DNA from: Exophiala sp. HKRS030
Lineage: Eukaryota; Ascomycota; Eurotiomycetes; Chaetothyriales; Herpotrichiellaceae
Length of the DNA: 64,000 nt
Direction: 5' to 3'
Assembly: GCA_023897205.1 (NCBI GenBank)
Contig: JAHWDD010000004.1
Span: 6,014,001-6,078,000 of the forward strand
Position numbers and translations under genes: made by a program. This document shows, piece by piece, positions 11,301 through 24,494 of this stretch. Position 1 is the stretch's first letter. Each line of letters starts with the position of its first letter. The notes under the pieces were generated by a model. That model was not told the origin of the DNA. It made no database searches and saw only the letters and a program-made list of their open reading frames with translations.

Positions 11301-14300
11301 TTGCATCTGCCGATGGACGTGATAGTGCTCTGCCTTCATTGGCATCCACCGATGGCACAATTTACGACGTTCGATTTCCATCTATTGTGATCGAGATCAT
11401 GATGAACAACCAAACAATCTCCATCAATCCCCCATTGGCTTTTGTCAAAGCCTCTTGGCTGCAGCAATTGGAAGATTGGCTGAACATCTTGTGCCATCTG
11501 CCTCAGATTCGAGCAACTCGCTACCAAATCACAGCCAAGACCGAAGTCGCAGATTCGATAGCGACCTTTAACGATCTTCCATTGTCCAACGTGCCAACCC
11601 TAGAAGCTGCTTATTCCGCAATAAACCTACGCGTACTCGAAATGTCCACATACCTTGAGGAATGGTACACCTACCAGAACCTCTGGGACCTGCGAAGTGA
11701 ACACCTTCAGGACACGCTTGGAGAAGACCTTGCTCAATGGCATCAATTGTTGCAAGAAGTTCGTCATGCTCGTTCCACGTTTGATACGTCGGAAGGACGA
11801 AAGACTATGGGCAGCGTTATCTTTGACTACGAACAGGTGCAGTCAAAGATTACACAAAAATACGATCAGTGGCAGTACGAGGTGACCGGTCGTTTTGGTG
11901 TCATTCTTGGTAATCGCATGGTTGAAGTTTTCAATGACATGAAGCGAGCTCGCATGGAACTTGAGCACCAATCTCTCGAGACGCATTCTACCGCACAAGC
12001 TGTCTCCTTCATTACTATCGTACAGCAGTGCAGACGCAATGCGGTGTCATGGGGACCCGAAGTGGAGATCTTCCGGCAAGGGCAAACCACACTGACGAGA
12101 CAAAGATACAATTTCGCAAGTGATTGGCTGTCGGCCAATCAGGTCAGTGATGAATGGGATTCCTTCGAAGACATTCTCAATCGGAAGAGCAAGATCGTGG
12201 AAGATCAGACTGAAGCCTTGCGTGCCAATATTACCGCCGAAGATCGTATCATCAATACTCGCATCCAGGATGTTGTAGCCCAATGGTCAGAAGAAAAGCC
12301 CGTTTCCGGGACGATTCCCCCAGCAGAGGCTGCCGAGCTATTAAGGTCTTTCCAAAGTCGCATGGAAAAGCTCCAAAACGAGGCTGAAACGGTGTCGAAG
12401 GCTAAAGAAGCCCTTGCCTTGCCACTGACACGCAATGATTCTCTTCCTTCCGCCTTGGAGGAAGTCGGTGACTTTATGTCCGTCTGGTCCGCGTTGGCCA
12501 CGATCTGGCAGAGCATCGATGAGCTCAAAGATACCCCATGGACCAGCCTCCAGCCTCGGAAGCTCCGGCAATCGCTTGATGGGTTGGTCAAGATGACAAA
12601 AGAGATGCCTAGCCGCATGAGACAGTATGCCGCTTTCGAGTATGTCCAAAATGAGCTGAAGCAGAAAATCAAGGCAAACACACTTCTGAGTGACCTCAAA
12701 TCTGATGCGATTCGAGAACGTCATTGGATCAAGATCTTCAAAGCTCTGAGGCCGCACAAGCGGTACTCCGAAACCTCTATGACCCTCGGAGATGTATGGG
12801 ATTTTCAACTCGTCTCCAGCGAGGCAACGATTAGAGACATAATCACACAGGCTCGTGGAGAGCTTGCGCTTGAGGAGTTCGTGAGACAAGTCCGAGATAC
12901 CTGGCAGAATTATTCTCTGGACTTGGTCAATTACCAGAACAAATGTCGACTGATACGAGGCTGGGATGATCTCTTCACGAAATGCAGTGAAAATCTCAAT
13001 TCTCTCCAGGCTATGCGACATTCTCCGTACTACAAAGAGTTCGAAGAAGAGGCCTCTGCGTGGGAGGATAAGCTCAACAGAGTTCATGTCCTCTTCGATG
13101 TCTGGATCGACGTTCAGAGACAGTGGGTCTATCTAGAAGGAGTATTTACTGGCAATAACGACATCAAACATCTTCTCCCCACTGAATCAAGCAGGTTCTC
13201 CAATATCAATACAGAGTTCTCAGCTGTCATGAAAAAGGTGTACAAATCACCCTTTGTCATGGACGTTCTCGCAATTCCTGGTGTTCAGAAATCCCTCGAG
13301 CGACTTGCAGAATTACTGAGCAAGATTCAGAAGGCTCTGGGCGAATACCTTGAACGGGAGCGTGTATCCTTCCCTCGATTTTACTTTGTTGGTGATGAAG
13401 ACCTACTTGAGATCATTGGCAACAGCAATGACAGCACCCGTGTCGCCAAGCATTTCAAGAAGATGTTTGCTGGAATTTCCGGGGCGGAGGTTAACGAAGA
13501 GAACACCATCACAGCTGTGACTTCAAAAGAGGGCGAGTCCGTCCGCTTAAGGAGAGAAGTCTCACTCGTGAAGCTTCCCAAGATCAACGACTGGCTCACT
13601 GCATTGGACAACAGTGTAAAGCACACTCTAGCAGAGCTTCTGGCTGAGGCAGCTGCTGCATTCCGGCCCTTGTTCACTTCCCCGATCTTGATGCCGCTCA
13701 GTTGCATGAGTATGCTGCCACATATCCAGCTCAGGTGATGATCCTCGCTGCTCAGGTGGTTTGGACAGACCTTGTGCAAGAAGCCCTTGAAGCAGCTGGA
13801 GAAGGTTTGACGAAAGTCTACGAACATGAAGTACGACTCCTAGATTTCCTTGCCGAGAGTGTGTTGCAAGACCTTTCGGCTTTGATGAGAAAGAAATGCG
13901 AGCATCTGATCACCGAAGCCGTTCACCAACGAGACGTTGTTTCCAAATTGATCAAGGCAGAGGCAAATTCGCCTGGACACTACATCTGGATATTGCAGAT
14001 GCGCTACGTGTACAATCCAAATACGGAGCTGATGAATCGACTCCATATTGAGATGGCTAACGCCGTACTGCAATATGGCTACGAGTACTTAGGTGTGCCC
14101 GATCGCCTCGTCCGGACGCCTCTGACGGATAGATGCTTCTTGACTCTTACTCAAGCACTTTGCCAGCGATTAGGAGGATCTCCATACGGGCCAGCAGGTA
14201 CGGGGAAAACGGAATCTGTTAAAGCGCTAGGACTTCAGCTGGGCAGATTTACACTTGTTTTCTGTTGTGATGATACCTTCGACTTCCAAGCTATGGGTCG

Positions 14301-17300
14301 GATTTTCTTGGGTCTGTGTCAGGTTGGAGCCTGGGGATGCTTCGATGAGTTCAATCGTCTTGAAGAGAGAATTCTTTCCGCGGTATCACAACAAATTCAG
14401 AATATCCAGCTTGGTCTCAAGAATACCACAAATGATCAAAAGGACCACATCGAGCTGGTTGGTCGACGCCTCAAGGTCAACCCGAACACTGGGCTTTTCA
14501 TCACGATGAATCCAGGTTATGCTGGTCGATCTAATCTGCCAGACAACTTGAAGAAGCTTTTCCGAAGCGTTGCTATGTCAAAACCTGACAAAGAGCTCAT
14601 TGCCGAGGTCATGCTTTTCTCGCAAGGTTTCAAGCAAGCCAAATCCCTCTCTTCGCAGGTCGTCCCCTTCTTCGATCACTGTGCAACTCGTTTATCAAAG
14701 CAGCCACATTATGACTTTGGGCTGAGAGCGTTGAAGAGTGTGCTTGTCAGTTCCGGCGGTTTGAAGAGACTACGATTACAATCTGGTGACACCACTCCAG
14801 ATAATGGACACGTTCTTGAGCCAGAAATCATCGTACAAAGTATTCGAGAGACAGTTTCCCCCAAACTCATCAAGCGCGATGTTGAGACATTAGTCGATGT
14901 CCAAGCAGAAGACTTTGCCAATGTCGAATATGTTCCTGCAGCCTTGACGGAGCTCAAGATCGCCATTCAGCAAGTAATGGAAGAGGAAGGCTTGATGCAA
15001 AGTGAGGCTTGGATGACCAAGATCCTGCAACTTTATCAAATCCAGAAAATCCATCACGGTGTTATGATGGTCGGCCAATCAGCTTCTGGCAAGTCCACTA
15101 TTTGGAAAGTCCTGCTCCAAGCCTTACAGAGGGTTGAAGGTATCGAAGGAGTTCATCATGTAATCGACCCCAAAGTCATGTCCAAGGAGGCTCTGTACGG
15201 CAGCCTTGATAGCACAACTCGAGAATGGACCGACGGTCTATTCACTGGCATTCTCAGAAAAGTTGTCGATAATCTGCGTGGTGAGGATAGCAAGCGACAC
15301 TGGATTATTTTTGACGGTGATGTGGATCCTGAATGGGTTGAGAACCTGAACAGTGTGCTCGATGACAACAAGCTTCTTACCTTACCAAATGGTGAAAGAC
15401 TGAATTTGCCACCAAATGTTCGCATTATGTTTGAGGTGGAAAGCTTGAAATATGCCACTCTTGCGACCGTCAGTCGTTGTGGTATGGTCTGGTTCTCGGA
15501 CGACACAGTCACACCTTCGTTAATGATCGATCACTACCTGAAGACACTGGTCTCGCGCAATTTCGATGAGCTAGATGATGAAATCAAAGCCACCGGCATG
15601 ACTTCTCGTGCCCAGGATACTCAGCGGCACCTGGTCGAGACGTTGGGAGCACTTATTCGGGCGATGACTTTTTACTGAAAGCTCTATCGGCAGCCGAAGG
15701 CCACAAGCACATCATGGCATTTACTCCGGCGCGGGCTTTGAACAGTCTTTTCAGTCTACTAGCCAAGGGTTGCCGAACTGTACTGGAATACAACGTCTAC
15801 CATTCCGAATTCCCTCTTGATCCCGAACAAACAGAGGCTTTCATTTCTAAAAAGCTATTGCTTGCCATCGTCTGGAGCTTTGTAGGCGACGGAACATTGG
15901 CGATTCGAAAAGAATTTGGCGATTTCATTAGCAGCATGACAAATATCCAGCTTCCAACACTTGACAGTTCAACTTCCTTGATTGACTACGACGTCTCCAT
16001 ACCACAAGCACAGTGGGTGCCCTGGCAATCGCAAGTACCCACGATCGACCTCAACACGCACTCCATCACCCAGACTGATGTCATCATTCCAACTGTTGAT
16101 ACTGTTCGCCATGAAGATGTTCTGTATTCATGGCTGGCGGAGCACAAGCCATTGATGCTTTGTGGCCCACCTGGATCTGGCAAAACCATGACACTCTTTA
16201 GTGCGTTGCGCAAACTTCCAGATCGAGAGATGGTTGGTCTCAACTTCTCGAGCGCTACTCAGCCTGATCTCATCGTCAAGACGTTCGAGCAATATTGCGA
16301 GTATAAGAAGACTTTGAATGGTGTGGTGCTTTCTCCAACACAGATGGGCCGATGGCTAGTTATCTTCTGCGATGAGATCAATCTGCCTTCACCCGACAAA
16401 TACGGTACGCAAAGAGCTATCAGCTTCTTGCGTCAGCTTGTGGAGCAGAATGGCTTCTGGCGCACCTCTGATCGAGTCTGGGTAAGTCTCGAACGTATAC
16501 AGTTCGTCGGAGCCTGCAATCCGCCTGAAGATGTTGGTCGTCACCCGATGGGTGATCGGTTCTTGAGAAATGCACCGGTCGTTATGGTTGATTACCCCGG
16601 TGAACTCTCATTGACTCAAATCTATGGCACGTTCAATAACGCTGTGCTCAAAGTTGTGCCATCGTTACGTGGATATGCAGACGCGCTTACAAAGGCCATG
16701 GTAGAATTCTACCTCAAGTCCCAGGCCAGATTCACACCTGACATCCAGCCGCACTACGTATACTCCCCGAGAGAACTTACCCGGTGGGTGAGGGGCATTT
16801 ATGAAGCCATTGCACCTTTGGAGCAGTTGTCTCTTGAAGGCCTCATCCGCATCTGGGCGCATGAAGCATTGCGACTCTTCCAAGATCGACTTGTTGAGCC
16901 CGAAGAGCGAGAATGGACGGCGGACATGATCAGACAGACCGCTCTGGAGCACTTCCCGACGGCAAACATCGACGCTGCACTACAAGGACCAATCCTTTTC
17001 TCCAACTGGCTTTCCAAGAACTATGTCTCTGTCGAACAAGATCAACTTAGAGAGTTTGTCAAAGCTCGTCTTAAAACTTTCTGTGAGGAGGAAGTTGATG
17101 TTCCGCTTGTGCTCTTCAACGATGTTCTTGAGCATGCTCTGCGTATTGACAGAGTTTTCAGACAACCACAGGGACATCTCATTCTTATTGGTACAAGCGG
17201 TAGTGGAAAAACCACGCTATCAAGATTTGTGGCCTGGATGAATGGACTTAGTATCTTCCAAATCAAAGTCCATGGTCGGTACTCAGCTGAGGACTTTGAC

Positions 17301-20300
17301 GATGACCTGCGTGGAGTTCTAAGAGCTTGTGGTTGCAGAGGTCAAAAGATCTGCTTCATCATGGATGAGTCCAATGTCCTCGACTCGGGTTTCCTGGAGC
17401 GTATGAACACGCTCTTAGCCAATGGTGAAGTTCCAGGTCTCTTTGAAGGTGATGAATATTCAGCTTTGATGACTGCATGCAAGGAAGGCGCTCAACGACA
17501 AGGTCTTCTTTTGGATTCTCAAGAGGAACTTTACAAATGGTTCACGCAACAGATTGTCCGTAACCTTCACGTTGTGTTCACCATGAACCCACCTCAGGAT
17601 GGCCTCTCCTCTCGAGCTGCGACCAGTCCGGCTCTTTTCAATCGTTGTGTACTAAATTGGATGGGCGATTGGTCAGATCAAGCCCTTTATCAAGTTGGAT
17701 TTGAGCTTACTCAATCAATCGATCTAGACAGGACAGACTTTGTGGCACCTGACAGTCTACCTGTAGCTTACAGAGGTCTGAGTCTCCCTGCTTCTCACCG
17801 AGATACAATCGTCAATGCTTTGGTACATATCCATCACTCCGTACACAAGACAAATGTGCGTCTTGAGCAGCAACAAGGCATCACCACGTATCTGACACCA
17901 AGACATTATCTCGATTTCGTCACTCAATTTGGCAAGTTGTTTAGCGAAAAGCGCGGCGACCTCGAGGATCAGCAACGCCATCTCAATGTTGGCCTGGAGA
18001 AACTGCGAGACACGGTGGACAAAGTTAGAGATCTTCGTGAAAGCTTGGCGCAAAAGAAGAAGCAGCTGGAACTCAAGGATGCAGAAGCGAATGAAAAATT
18101 GCAACGCATGATTGCCGACCAACGCGAGGCAGAGGCCAAGCAAGCCACATCTCGTGAAGTGCAGGCAGCCCTGGAAACACAAGAGAAGCAGGTCGCTGAA
18201 CGTAAGGAGATTGTGCTGAATGATTTGGCGAAGGCTGAGCCTGCAGTCCTCGAAGCACAACGGAGTGTCAGTAATATCAAGAGACAACACCTGACAGAAG
18301 TGAGATCAATGGCCAATCCTCCGGGAGGTGTCAAGCTTGCACTTGAATCAGTTTGCACTTTGCTCGGGCACAAAGTTGATAGCTGGAAGACTATCCAAGG
18401 TGTGGTGCGCAAGGACGATTTTATCGCCACTATTGTCAACTATGACAACGCTAAACAGATGACTTCACCTCTTCGACAAAAGATGCGCAATGAATTCCTG
18501 TCGAACGAGGACTTCACATTTGAGAGAGTCAATCGTGCCAGCAAAGCCTGTGGTCCACTTGTGCAATGGGTTGAGGCCCAGGTCAACTACTCGGAGATTC
18601 TTGACAGAGTTGGACCCTTGAGAAAAGAGGTCACTGAGTTGGAAGAAGCAGCTTTGCAGACAAAGGCTCAAGCAAAGGCAATTAAGAACACGATAGTCAA
18701 ACTCGAGGAAAGTATCGCAATCTACAAGGCAGAATATGCTGCCCTGATCGCCGAAACTCAGGATATCAAGGCTGAAATGAGTCGGGTACAGAGCAAAGTT
18801 GATCGCAGCGTGAATCTGCTGGATAGCCTTTCATCCGAACGTGTTAGGTGGGAGGCTGCAAGCAAGTCGTTCGAAACACAAATCCAGACCCTGGTCGGTG
18901 ACGTTGTCATTGCATCCGCCTTCCTTGCATATGCTGGCCTTTACGATCAACAATTCAGAAAGACCATGGTCGACGATTGGCTTCATCACATGTCGCTATC
19001 CGGTATATCGTGTAAATCCGATGGCTCCGTGCTGGGTTACCTCTCAACTGCAGATGAACGATTACAGTGGCAGAGACATTCCCTACCAGTTGATGACTTG
19101 TGTATGGAGAATGCAATTATGCTCAACCGCTTCAATCGTTACCCATTGATCATTGATCCACCCGGAAGAGTTACAGAATTCTTGAAGCAGGAGCATCAAG
19201 GTCGGAAGTTGACTGTCACAAGTTTCCTGGACGATGCATTCACCAAACAATTGGAAAGTGCTCTGCGGTTCGGTAACCCTATATTGATTCAAGATGCGGA
19301 ATACCTTGACCCCATCCTGACGCATGTCCTCAATAAAGAATATCAAAAGACGGGTGGAAGAGTCTTGATTCAATTGGGCAAACAGGAGATTGATTTCTCA
19401 CCCAGCTTCCAGCTATATCTTTCCACACGGGATCCATCTGCTAAATTTCCGCCTGACATCTGCAGTCGAACCACTTTCATCAACTTCACAGTCACTCGAA
19501 GTAGTCTTCAGACACAATCGCTCAACGAGGTCTTGAAGGCCGAGCGACCTGATGTGGACAAGCGGCGCACAAATTTGGTCAAGATGCAAGGTGAATTTGA
19601 CACGAATCTACGCCAACTCGAGAAGGAGTTGTTAAAAGCCTTGAATGAGTCTCGTGGCAATATCCTTGATGATGACGATGTCATCAAGACATTAGAGAAG
19701 TCCAAGAGAGAAGCCGCCATCATCACGAAGAAAGTTGCGGAAACGGAAGGTGTCATGGCAGAAGTCGAACGCATCACCTTGACTTACACTCGCATCGCCA
19801 ACGCTTGCAGTGCTATCTTCGCACTTCTCGAGCAGCTCCACCATCTCAGCCATGCATACCGCTTCTCGCTTCAGTACTTCATCGACATCTTCAATTTTGT
19901 TCTTCATCACAACCACCACCTAACAAATAAGACAAATCATGAAGAGCGTAGTGAGATTATTTTGAAGGACATCTTTGTGGAAACTTATCGCCGCACATCT
20001 TTGTCATTGTTACAGAAAGACCGGATTACTCTTGCAATGCTTCTTGTCCGCGCCACTCCCTATCAGTTCGATAGATCAGTCCTTGACTTGATCTTGGACG
20101 ACCAATCTCAATCTGCAGGTGGTATTAAGCTCGATATGAAAGAACAAGACATCCTCGCCACGATTAAGCGTCAGCACGTATTCAAGCCAGACCTGATCAA
20201 TCCTTCAAGCAACAGCTGGCAGCAATTTCTCACATCAGAGCGACCTGAACTTTCCGTTCCAATGATCTGGGAAGAAACTGATAATGCCGTTGATCAAAAT

Positions 20301-21413
20301 CTTTACAAGTTGCTTCTCATCAAGCTTGCAAGACCAGATAGATTTTTGCCTGCCGCACAGATTCTAGTCACGAGTGTATTCGGGCCAGAAATCTTCCAAG
20401 GAACTGATGATCTCGGTACCATCGTCCAGCAAGTCACTTCTTCGGTACCTATTGCACTTAGCTCCAACCCTGGTTTCGACGCTAGTTACAAAGTCGATGC
20501 GTTGGTAGAAAAGCAAAAGGCAACTTGTGCAAATGTGGCCATGGGTTCTGAAGAGAGTGTTGCCAGTGCTGACAAAGCCATCACGAGCGCGGCTGCTAAT
20601 GGCAGTTGGGTGCTTATCAAGAACGTTCACCTAGCACCTCACTGGTTGCAAAGTCTCGAAAAGCGTCTTTCGGCTCTCCGACCTCATAGTGATTTCCGGC
20701 TCTTTTTGTCGATGGAAACAAGTCCAAAGATTCCGGTCAATCTCATTCGGGCGTCGAGATCATTGGTTTTCGAACAGCCAGCTGGTATGCGAGCAAACAT
20801 GAAAGATACTTTACAAGTCCTGTCAGACCGAGGTACCAAGGAGCCCGTTGAGAAGGGTCGTCTCTATCTACTTCTCTGCTTCCTTCATGCGGTGCTGCAA
20901 GAACGTCTCAGATATGCACCTACATTGGGTTGGAAAGGGCTTTGGGAGTTCAACGATAGTGACTACGAATGCTGTTCGTTCATTATTGATTCCTGGATCG
21001 ACGCGATCGCACAGGGCAGATCAAATATCCCACCGATCAAATTACCTTGGGACCTGATCCGAACCTTAATCACGGAGATGTATGGAGGCAAAATTGACGA
21101 TGAAGGAGACTTTTCTCTTCTACGAGACATCGTGGGCAAAGTCTTCGATCCCGCAGCCTACGAAACTGACCACGAATTGGTCACAGTACCAGACGGGCAG
21201 TCGCTCAAGGTTCCCTCTGGAACAACCATTCGAGATTTCTTGCTCTGGGTTGATAGACTTCCTGAGCGTGAACCACCAGCATACCTGGGTCTTCCTGCTA
21301 ATGCAGACAAGCTGCTATTGGTCGGACAAGGAAAGGAGACGATTAGCAATTTGGCAAAGGTGACTGAGTTGCTCGAAGAACGAGAACAGCTGGCTCCTGA
21401 GGAGAAGGCATAG
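8390..21413 (+). CDS. nudA: Cytoplasmic dynein heavy chain, intronless, two apparent -1 frameshifts
   Basis: Minus-end-directed microtubule motor that moves nuclei and endosomes in hyphae. Read through, it is 4,341 aa, the normal cytoplasmic length (DYN1 in yeast). The tail occupies roughly residues 1-1400 and the linker 1400-1860. AAA1 has [10 protein letters not shown] near residue 1933, followed by [11 protein letters not shown]2 has GQSASGKST near 2227. AAA3 has GPPGSGKT near 2592. AAA4 has GTSGSGKTT near 2934. The coiled-coil stalk with microtubule-binding domain ([16 protein letters not shown]) spans about 3190-3485, then AAA5, AAA6 and C-terminal regions. All four P-loops are intact. 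The frame breaks at 13680-13683 and 15659-15661. At each, adding one C or G restores continuous dynein homology ([25 protein letters not shown]). No intron fits either break. ATG 8390 begins the conserved reading frame. Confidence 0.95.
13680..13683 (+). other. Apparent 1-nt deletion in a C run (dynein)
   Basis: TTCCCCGAT reads as a frame change. One extra C gives [13 protein letters not shown] and joins the tail/linker frame to the AAA1 frame directly. Both frames are dynein-like right up to the run. Confidence 0.8.
15659..15661 (+). other. Apparent 1-nt deletion in a G run (dynein)
   Basis: CGGGCGATGAC leads to a stop four codons later. One extra G gives [11 protein letters not shown] and continues into AAA2-AAA3 sequence without loss. 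Confidence 0.8.
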
Positions 21414-22543
21414 AAACGGATTGAAGTTTCTAACATTGTATTGTCTATGGTCATTGAGGGAGGATAGGTATGGATTGGCCCGTTGGAATGGGATAATGGG
21501 CGATACTATCCGATTGATTGCTTCACATTGGAAGAAGCAGGTTTGAATTTGAATGAATGTATTGGTTTAGCGCATGGCAGGCATTGGAGTCTATGGGAGT
21601 CATGTTTCAAGTTCCATGAAAGCTTTAAGTAGAAGGCGATAGCTAGCTAGACAGATCATGGGATTACTATACTTGACGTAGTTCAGATTGGTATCGCAAG
21701 AAATCCGATTGGCTATGATTAATTCAAATGGCGCGCCGCAATTGCTGGCCACTATCGAATGGATGACGAGCACGACCCTTTGTTTGGTACAAGTGAATCG
21801 GCGCTCGCTCACGAGCTGAATCTTCCGACGCAGAGGACGGTCCGTCACGCTATCCGTCGTCTGCGCCGAACTTTCGTTGATGGGTATACAGCTTCCCAGC
21901 CTGCGTAGTACGGACCTAGACGTCACAATTCTGGGGCCATGGGAATTCCGGCTGGATGGCAGATGAATCCCGTCAAGCTCGCGTTAATGGGACGGATATG
22001 ATAAAGGTTGATTTGGGTTCAACTAGGGTGAGACTAGGCCAGAAACATGCCGTCCAGTGTGCGAGCGAGTGAGCCAGGTAGACGGAGCCGAAGTAGAATA
22101 GAATGTGTGCTTTTATATGATATACAATAAGATGTGTAGGAAGAGAACGAACTAACTATCTATCTACCTACCTATGCAAGATGTCCGAGCCCAGCTCTAT
22201 CTAGTATGTCACTATGGTCCAGCTTACGGGCTGAGAGTACTTTTCTCCACGTGTCTTGGTTCTTCTTCTGACAGGTATGCTTTTCTGATTGTGGTGAAAT
22301 GTACATGAATACCTGTGGTAGTAAAAACATCAATGTGCATATCCTGCTACGAGCAATGTCGTTCTGGACGCAATCCGGTCGAGGTTGAGATTCGTGGTAG
22401 CGTAACCCTTGATTTCCCCCTTTCCCCTTTCCCCTTTCCTATGCCCACGACAAAGCCCAAAAATGCACCGAGTATCAGGAATGCGGAATGTCTGGTGTTC
22501 GAAAAGTCTGCTGTTGTGTGACGTATTTTCGTCCCCTCTCCTA
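21414..22543. other. Convergent intergenic region; no gene seen
   Basis: 1.13 kb between the 3' ends of dynein (+) and the GT69 gene (-). AT-rich terminator-like stretches occur just after the dynein stop. CTAC repeats near 22150-22175 and a CCCTTT/CCCCTTT tract near 22415-22440 are the only simple repeats. The 108-codon open frame on the minus strand at 21600-21926 shows no domain. Confidence 0.5.
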
Positions 22544-23830
22544 CTACCATACATGCTTCCAGCCATTCCAGATGAGAATATGTTGTTCATCGACAATGCA
22601 GATCTCGCCATTTTCATCCCGTTTCTCCAGGGAATTGGCGCCTTCTTTTTGCCATCGTTCCATTTTACGATGGACTTCTTTCATGGTCTTGGACACTCTC
22701 GCAATCACGTTCCGTCTGATACGATTGAGCCATACACCTGTTACGTATTGTGTTCCTGAGACGAAGTTTTGGTCGGGTCCGAAATGAGTCAAGTTGTAGG
22801 CATTGATGGTATAGCCTACACGAACGGACGGGTTGAGATAGATACCTTTCCCTGCGGCTCCCATAGCCGTCATGTCGGTGTGGATAAGGCAGCATTCACT
22901 TGCTTCAAGATGTTTGGATGCCAAACTGTCTGGTAAACCTCGAAACCTCAATCCATCGTAGAACGGTGTCGTGTCTAGAATGATCATTCCATTCCAACAT
23001 GATTGGACCTTTGTAGGTCGTCCGTCGAGGATAGATTCGCGGGAGTCTTGAGATCGGAAGAATGGAAAGGTATTCATGACAGTGCTGTCGCCTTGACTGT
23101 CGCGCAAGACGAAGGTGTCGTAGTATGCGGGTGGATAGTGGAAATCCATGGCGCAGGCCGAGGCATAGGAACCTTGATTGGTGGCTAGGAGGGTCAAGAC
23201 GTCGGAAGGACGAAAAACAACGTCGTTGAGATAGAGGATCTTGTCGTAGGTTTTACCTAGATCCTGATGATCAAAGAGAGGTTGGAGGGAAGTGTTCCGC
23301 AGTCGAGAGAGATATGGAATGCGACGTAGTTCCTTGCCTGCACCAACAGTGGTGGTCTGAATCCATCCTGGTCGTGGGTTGCCCTCTTCGTCCAGTGGCC
23401 CAGCGTTGATTTCATCAGCGTGTGTAGTCGGGTCGAGGATGACAGAGTGTGGAATCTTATTCTCGGTCAAAATGTCGTCGAGGATCTTCAATACATCCTT
23501 TGTGCGATCCAAACTGCCACTCTCATATATGCTCACGTAGACATTCTCTTTCCCGAGTGTCCCCACCAAGTCCAACAGTGCCTGACCCCATCTGTCTTGG
23601 ATGATTTTGGCATTCGTCCAGAATTGAGCAACGATGAAGATCTTCTGGTTTTTCACAGGGGAGGGCAGCGTGGTCAAGTCGGTATAGGTGTGCTCTTGAA
23701 GATTTCTTGAGAATTGACGGTAATGTTTGAGGATGGTGAGGACATCAAAGAGGAGGAAGATTGTGATGAAGTAGAAGAGAAGGCGAAAGAGACGGCGCCG
23801 AGGGGATCGACGGTATGTACGCAGGAACAT
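22544..23830 (-). CDS. GT69 family alpha-1,3-mannosyltransferase (CMT1/CAP59-like)
   Basis: Type II Golgi membrane glycosyltransferase, 428 aa, single exon. A basic N-terminus (RRSPRRRLFR) precedes one signal-anchor helix at about residues 15-34. The luminal domain starts near residue 60 with KIFIVAQFWTNA and VYVSIYESGSLD, and continues through YLNDVVFRPSD, CWNGMIILD and SECCLIHTD. These are the hallmarks of the cryptococcal mannosyltransferase family (Pfam CAP59_mtransfer), which transfers mannose in alpha-1,3 linkage during capsule or cell-wall polysaccharide and glycolipid assembly. The acceptor in this fungus is unknown. Its upstream region is shared, divergently, with the secreted-protein gene at 24495. 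Confidence 0.9.
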   Translation of the reverse strand: MFLRTYRRSPRRRLFRLLFYFITIFLLFDVLTILKHYRQFSRNLQEHTYTDLTTLPSPVKNQKIFIVAQFWTNAKIIQDRWGQALLDLVGTLGKENVYVSIYESGSLDRTKDVLKILDDILTENKIPHSVILDPTTHADEINAGPLDEEGNPRPGWIQTTTVGAGKELRRIPYLSRLRNTSLQPLFDHQDLGKTYDKILYLNDVVFRPSDVLTLLATNQGSYASACAMDFHYPPAYYDTFVLRDSQGDSTVMNTFPFFRSQDSRESILDGRPTKVQSCWNGMIILDTTPFYDGLRFRGLPDSLASKHLEASECCLIHTDMTAMGAAGKGIYLNPSVRVGYTINAYNLTHFGPDQNFVSGTQYVTGVWLNRIRRNVIARVSKTMKEVHRKMERWQKEGANSLEKRDENGEICIVDEQHILIWNGWKHVW

Positions 23831-24494
23831 TGCAGAGATAGACCCTGTACGAGTCCATCTGGTGATAGTTACATTGCTACTGGAAGAAAAGGGTATCTAG
23901 GCAAGCTGGAATGAAGGCAACCATCGCGTTTAGGGGGTAAGCCGGAGTGGATGGAGTGGATGGAGTACAGGATGGATAGCGCCAACGTGTTGACATGTCT
24001 TGGGGGCCGTCAGGAGGAATTTCAACGCCTTGGGGGAAGATTTAAGATGGCAAGGATGAAAAGGGAAGGTAATCACGTGATATAGAGGGCGACCGATGGC
24101 TGACTCGTGATTGGCCCCTGGATTCGGATTATTGACTCGGCTGCACAGTTGATCATCTATCTGTACATAGATGTACATCTCTAAGTCGATGAGTAGTGAA
24201 AGCAGTACGGTAGCAGCTATTTCTTTGTCTGATGTGCGATGGAGAAATTCTATTCAACACTCTTACCGGAATTCTGTCTCTTTTGTACCAGCATCATAAA
24301 GAAGCAAAACACATAGCTTTGCGTGCAGCTAACCTCTTCCATCAGGAATCCTTTGTGTTCGCCCACTCTAGACTAGATGAACTGCACCTTCATAATCCGC
24401 TTAAGTAGCATGTCATAGTTTTGAGCATCTAAACTCTGACACCTTTCCTCACTGCTTCTGAAAGGTACACAAGAGCACCCGAATTCAATTCATC
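23831..24494. promoter_or_regulatory. Shared divergent intergenic region (GT69 and secreted protein)
   Basis: 664 bases lie between two divergent start codons, so promoters of both genes must sit here. A doubled GAGTGGATG unit occurs at about 23946-23966. No TATA box or factor site can be assigned with confidence. Confidence 0.4.

Noticed and set aside
13672..13701. A GT...AG segment at the first dynein frame break that might be an intron
   Set aside because: It is only 30 nt, its length is a multiple of three so it would not change frame, and the sequence on both sides is dynein-like up to the C run.
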